Of a stretch of DNA of 8,744 nucleotides, positions 6,697 to 8,744 are shown in pieces. This DNA comes from DATJZH01 sp035499215. Its GTDB lineage: Bacteria > Actinomycetota > Actinomycetes > Streptosporangiales > Streptosporangiaceae. The notes beneath the pieces are model-generated. The model saw only the letters and a list, made by a program, of their open reading frames with translations, was not told the DNA's origin and made no database searches. The stretch is taken from assembly GCA_035499215.1 (NCBI GenBank), contig DATJZH010000091.1, positions 1-8,744 on the forward strand, in the 5' to 3' direction. Position 1 is the stretch's first letter, and each line of letters begins with the position of its first letter. The translations under genes were made by a program, and so were the position numbers.

Positions 6697-7149
6697 CTAC
6701 GGGGACTGGGGAGTCCCGGGGATTACCACGACGGGACAGGTCGCGTGGTGTGTCACCTGGCTGCTCACCGCGCCCATCACGAGCCTGGCGAACCCGCCGC
6801 TGCCGCGGGACCCCACGACGAGCATGTCAGCGTCATGCGAGGCCCTGACGAGTTCTTCCCTCGGATCCCCCGCGACCACGGTCACAGTAATCTCTGGCGC
6901 CGCCTCGCCGATTTCGCCCGCGACCTTGTCCACGAATTCCTGCAGCGTCCTGCGCGCGAGTTCCGGGTCAAAGCTGCCCTCGGGGCAGGCGGGCACGGCC
7001 CAGTAAATACCGGTGGCCGGGCGGGCCGGGGCCGGGTGAACGGTCATGACCGTCAGCGGGACATGGTGCTGCGCGGCCTCGCGCATCGCCCAGCCAAGGG
7101 CACGGCGAGAATGGTCCGAGCCGTCTACCCCGACGATGATTCCGGGCAT
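6697..7149 (-). CDS. UspA-family universal stress protein
   Basis: Small cytoplasmic nucleotide-binding protein of the UspA superfamily; its exact role is unknown, and members typically help survival during starvation, hypoxia or other stress. The 150-residue single-domain product opens with the typical strand IIVGVDGSDHSRRAL (4-18). It has VVAGDPREELVRAS (91-104) and ends with the ATP-binding pattern G-x2-G-x9-G (Gly113, Gly116, Gly126 in VGSRGSGGFARLVMGAVSS), then HHATCPVVVIP (134-144). These are marks of the ATP-binding subgroup. An excellent GAGGAG ribosome binding site (7155-7160) precedes the ATG by five bases. It lies between the GntR gene upstream and phoU, to which it is convergent. 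Its leader overlaps the 14-codon ORF after the GntR stop, so it could be co-transcribed with the GntR gene. It lies inside the block bracketed by the 60-bp repeats. Confidence 0.95.
   Translation of the reverse strand: MPGIIVGVDGSDHSRRALGWAMREAAQHHVPLTVMTVHPAPARPATGIYWAVPACPEGSFDPELARRTLQEFVDKVAGEIGEAAPEITVTVVAGDPREELVRASHDADMLVVGSRGSGGFARLVMGAVSSQVTHHATCPVVVIPGTPQSP
6700..6718. terminator. Possible terminator hairpin between convergent phoU and usp
   Basis: GGGACT (6702-6707), loop GGGG, AGTCCC (6712-6717) form a perfect 6-bp stem with a 4-base loop. It lies inside the last codons of the stress-protein gene and about 60 bp after the phoU stop. A smaller inverted repeat GGCCC-TC-GGGCC is at 6648-6659. 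Neither has a T-tract, as is common in high-GC actinobacteria, so termination is only inferred from position between converging genes. Confidence 0.3.
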
Positions 7150-7154
7150 ATCTG

Positions 7155-7160
7155 CTCCTC
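7155..7160 (-). promoter_or_regulatory. Ribosome binding site of the universal stress protein gene
   Basis: GAGGAG on the minus strand, five bases before the ATG at 7149. It fixes the start of this gene and overlaps by two bases the stop codon of the 14-codon ORF at 7159-7203, which would allow coupling if that ORF is translated. Confidence 0.75.
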
Positions 7161-7203
7161 AGATCCCGATCCGGTCCGAATCCGGCCGCGCTGCAGCAGG
7201 CAT
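7159..7203 (-). pseudogene. 14-codon ORF after the GntR gene, possible 5' remnant of a VirD4-like gene
   Basis: ATG at 7203-7201 follows the GntR stop after the 6-base spacer CCCGTC and encodes MPAAARPDSDRIGI before a TGA. Its stop/spacer/start arrangement matches 1607-1623, where the same ATGCCTGC begins the long VirD4-like gene (MPAPAIG). After three residues the sequences diverge. It is either the stub of a lost paralogue of that gene or a fortuitous ORF within the conserved repeat. Confidence 0.4.
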
Positions 7204-7255
7204 GACGGGTCACGGCTCCCAGTCCTGCGCGGCGTGCGTCCAGGCAGCTGAGAAA
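7196..7255. repeat. Right copy of 60-bp direct repeat (GntR 3' end / next-gene start)
   Basis: Matches 1607-1666 at 54 of 60 positions in the same orientation, 5,589 bp away. Here the GntR coding part is intact (last codons of the gene at 7210-8184) and the downstream ORF is reduced to 14 codons, the reverse of the left copy, where the regulator is lost and the downstream gene is intact. Confidence 0.9.
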
Positions 7256-8184
7256 CTGCCCTGCTGGCCGTCCGGCAGCGGCGCCTCCGCCGTCTGGACG
7301 ACGATCCGGAACAGGTCGGGGCGCAGCACAGCGACCGTCAGTGCCGCCGGGCCGCCCGTGGCCGGGTCGTCGAACCTCACCGTGACCATCGCCGCCGGCT
7401 GGCCGGCTGACAGCCGCAGGCTCTTGGCAACAGACGGCGGCGGCAGCTGCATCTCCACGTGCAGCGCGGCGGGCTTGGCCATTGCCGGCAGATCGCTGCG
7501 CTGCGCCTCGGGCAGCTCGGCGCTCATCGGCGGGCTGTCGATGACCGGGCCGGCCCGGTCCGCGGGCAGGTAGGTGGTGGCGCACGCGGCCGGCTCGCCG
7601 CCGGCGGCCCAGACAGCGCGCACGACGCACACCGGCTCGGCGGGATCCACGCGCAGCGCCCAGCTGATGTCCTCGGGCACCCGGCGCCAGGAGGTCTGGC
7701 GCTTGCGGCAGGTCAGGTCGCCGCCCATCGGATCGATCCGCGAGGCTAGGCCCGGCAGGCCCTCCAGGGGAATCAGGTACTCGGCAGAACTGACCCGGTA
7801 GAGCTGCCCGTCGGGCAGGCGGCGGATCAGATGGCGGGCGACAAGCTCGCCGATCGCGGTCTCGATCTGAGCGGTGCTTACGTTGTAGCGGCGGGCGAGG
7901 GCGCTGTGCCTGGGCAGCCGCCAGCCGGGCTCGTGCTGCACCAGTGCCGCGGCGATGCGGTCAGCAAGGACTCCGGCGGCGGGCCCGGCCCGATGCCGAT
8001 CCTCCTTGCGCGCTGATCCCGCGTCAGCGAACCCCGCAGCCAATCCGCGCGCCCCCTTGCCCGCCGCCGGGTCCGGCCTGCCGCAGCCAGCGGCCGAACT
8101 GTCGTTTACCCGAGCCGTGGCGCGCCGTGGGACGACCGGTCCGCCCTCGGCATGAACCGGCTCGTCGCTGGCCGCCGACATCAT
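7210..8184 (-). CDS. GntR-family transcriptional regulator with UTRA-like effector domain
   Basis: Probable ligand-responsive DNA-binding regulator. Of 324 residues, about 72-131 form the winged helix: ADRIAAALVQHEPGWRLP, then SALARRYNVSTAQIETAIGE (recognition region near 101-113) and LIRRLPDGQLYRV as the wing, the usual GntR pattern. Residues about 165-300 resemble the UTRA/HutC-type effector fold, with TSWRRVPEDISWALRVDP-like start, CVVRAVWAAGGEPAA and ATTYLPAD. The effector is unknown. About 65 N-terminal residues are low-complexity Ala/Gly/Pro/Arg, so an internal start is possible. The ATG at 8184 follows an in-frame TGA and lacks a clear ribosome binding site; ATG 8181 is adjacent. The tail AWTHAAQDWEP is repeated as a remnant beside the VirD4-like gene. 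No phosphate connection is shown. Confidence 0.85.
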   Translation of the reverse strand: MMSAASDEPVHAEGGPVVPRRATARVNDSSAAGCGRPDPAAGKGARGLAAGFADAGSARKEDRHRAGPAAGVLADRIAAALVQHEPGWRLPRHSALARRYNVSTAQIETAIGELVARHLIRRLPDGQLYRVSSAEYLIPLEGLPGLASRIDPMGGDLTCRKRQTSWRRVPEDISWALRVDPAEPVCVVRAVWAAGGEPAACATTYLPADRAGPVIDSPPMSAELPEAQRSDLPAMAKPAALHVEMQLPPPSVAKSLRLSAGQPAAMVTVRFDDPATGGPAALTVAVLRPDLFRIVVQTAEAPLPDGQQGSFSAAWTHAAQDWEP

Positions 8185-8440
8185 GATGAGTCAAACCGCG
8201 TGCCGGGACCTGGCGATTCCCGTCCGGCGGCGATGAGCAGCACAAACACCAGCAGATGAAGGCAGCTTCGCCGGGGTCCGCATCTCTTGATAGGCCTTCG
8301 CCTCGTCCCTGTCACTGCCGATCAGCCTGCGCGGTCGTTGTCGCGCGGCTCGTGACCTGTCTAAGCCGTCCAGGTAACGAGCAGTTGAACGGAAGATGGT
8401 GTCAAAGGTGAAGGTAAAGCGTCAAGAAAGAAAATGCCGG

Positions 8441-8490
8441 TCCGGGGTGACGGGTGGTCCTTCCGGGGTGACCCGAAGTCACGTGGTCAC
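8441..8490. promoter_or_regulatory. Operator-like repeats upstream of the GntR gene
   Basis: TCCGGGGTGAC occurs twice, at 8441-8451 and 8462-8472, 21 bp apart (two helical turns). The second copy also forms an inverted repeat GTGAC-n5-GTCAC (8468-8482), followed by another GTCAC at 8486-8490. Read on the minus strand, the second copy is GGTCACCCCGG, resembling a PhoP half-site core (G-G/T-TCA-YYY). The 21-bp rather than 11- or 22-bp spacing argues against a classical PHO box. Binding protein unknown. Confidence 0.4.
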
Positions 8491-8521
8491 GGCGGGCTGT
8501 CGGCCTGGAACGCCAGACGCG

Positions 8522-8563
8522 ATCGTGGCGGCTCTCCCGCCCAAGCGGAGCAGCCGCCACGAT
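8522..8563 (-). terminator. Strong hairpin downstream of the right-edge gene
   Basis: ATCGTGGCGGCT (8522-8533) and AGCCGCCACGAT (8552-8563) are perfect 12-bp inverted repeats around an 18-base centre that can extend the stem (CTCC with GGAG). It starts about 57 bp beyond the stop of the minus-strand gene at 8620. There is no T-tract, but a GC-rich hairpin alone is common for actinobacterial terminators. A third, imperfect arm (AGCCGCCGCGAT, 8580-8591) lies just upstream on the transcript and could form an alternative fold. Confidence 0.55.
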
Positions 8564-8619
8564 TGCCTGCCAGCGGAAAAGCCGCCGCGATCGCGACAGC
8601 AGCGGCCCGTCTGCCTGCC

Positions 8620-8744
8620 TCAGACCGCCACCTCGACGTCGGTGACCTGCCCGGTTTCAGCTTGCACCGTGTGCTGCGCCCGGACGCCGCCGGGCGCCAG
8701 GACTACCAGCGTCCAGGTCCCCGGCGCGGCGAAGAACCGGAACC
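8620..8744 (-). CDS. C-terminal end of an unidentified protein, possible beta-sandwich tail (5' part beyond window)
   Basis: The minus strand enters from the right edge in an open frame with FRFFAAPGTWTLVVLAPGG, then VRAQHTVQAETGQVTDVEVAV and a TGA at 8622-8620 (40 codons visible). Alternating hydrophobic residues and the APGTWTL...ETGQ layout look like the last strands of a small beta-sandwich, as in carboxypeptidase-regulatory or transthyretin-like domains at protein C-termini. The frame shows strong G/C third-position bias, unlike the flanking non-coding DNA. The protein family cannot be named from this fragment. The hairpin at 8522-8563 probably ends its transcript. Confidence 0.65.
   Translation of the reverse strand, partial: FRFFAAPGTWTLVVLAPGGVRAQHTVQAETGQVTDVEVAV

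Larger units (their letters stand above)
8185..8619. other. Gene-free region upstream of the GntR gene
   Basis: About 435 bp with no convincing coding frame. It contains a palindrome CATCATGATG over the GntR start (8179-8188). A purine-rich plus-strand patch lies at 8391-8437. Minus-strand TTGACA (8400-8405) and TTGACG (8420-8425) could be -35 elements, but no good -10 is found at proper spacing. The 11-bp direct repeats at 8441-8472 and the hairpin at 8522-8563 complete it. It probably carries the GntR promoter and the terminator of the gene to the right. Confidence 0.6.

Noticed and set aside
6640..7630. Frames at 6640-7251 (plus) and 6968-7630 (minus)
   Set aside because: They run across the stress-protein and GntR genes in other frames or strands; the products are low complexity. 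Their shared C-terminal-like string with another plus-strand frame is only the reverse reading of the 60-bp repeat.
8024..8245. 73-codon minus-strand frame at the GntR start
   Set aside because: Overlaps the GntR N-terminus out of frame, no ribosome binding site and no recognisable features.

Overview
The window is very GC-rich, with strong G/C preference at third codon positions, GTG/TTG-type starts and tightly overlapping genes. This points to a high-GC Gram-positive actinobacterium. I cannot name the genus. Nearly all bases are accounted for by seven complete or long partial protein genes, plus a gene 3' end at the right edge.

Layout, left to right. (1) 1-1614, minus strand: a 5'-complete, 3'-truncated gene for a membrane-anchored protein. 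Its layout resembles a VirD4/TraG/TraD coupling ATPase, but its nucleotide-binding motifs look degenerate. (2) 1607-1666: a 60-bp repeat carrying the last codons of a GntR-type gene and the start of gene 1. (3) 1684-5649, minus strand: a complete high-affinity phosphate uptake operon, pstS-pstC-pstA-pstB in transcription order. Between pstS and pstC lies a 41-bp-period tandem repeat containing chained mini-ORFs, followed by a 24-bp perfect palindrome in the first codons of pstC. (4) 5650-5971: a divergent control region with PHO-box-like 11-bp repeats facing pstS and a probable leaderless promoter for phoU. (5) 5972-6643, plus strand: phoU. (6) 6697-7149, minus strand: a UspA-type universal stress protein, convergent with phoU. 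(7) 7196-7255: the second copy of the 60-bp repeat, at the 3' end of the GntR gene. (8) 7210-8184, minus strand: an intact GntR/UTRA-like regulator. (9) 8185-8619: a gene-free stretch with direct and inverted repeats and a strong hairpin. (10) 8620-8744, minus strand: the last 40 codons of an unidentified protein.

How the genes work together: PstS captures phosphate outside the membrane, PstC and PstA form the channel, PstB supplies ATP hydrolysis, and PhoU is the expected negative modulator linking the transporter to Pho two-component signalling. No phoR/phoP pair is present in the window. The stress protein and the GntR regulator have no demonstrated link to phosphate.

The most unusual observation is that the whole pst-phoU-usp block (about 5.6 kb) is bracketed by a 60-bp direct repeat, 54/60 identical. 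The repeat is the junction between the end of a GntR gene and the start of the next gene. The left copy is a remnant whose differences from the right copy are mainly synonymous, so it probably descends from a second, once-functional GntR gene that preceded the ATPase-like gene. The pst block therefore appears to sit between two copies of a GntR/ATPase-like gene junction. The second unusual observation is the tandem repeat and chained GTGA mini-ORFs ahead of pstC. No integrase, transposase, tRNA, rRNA or CRISPR array was seen.
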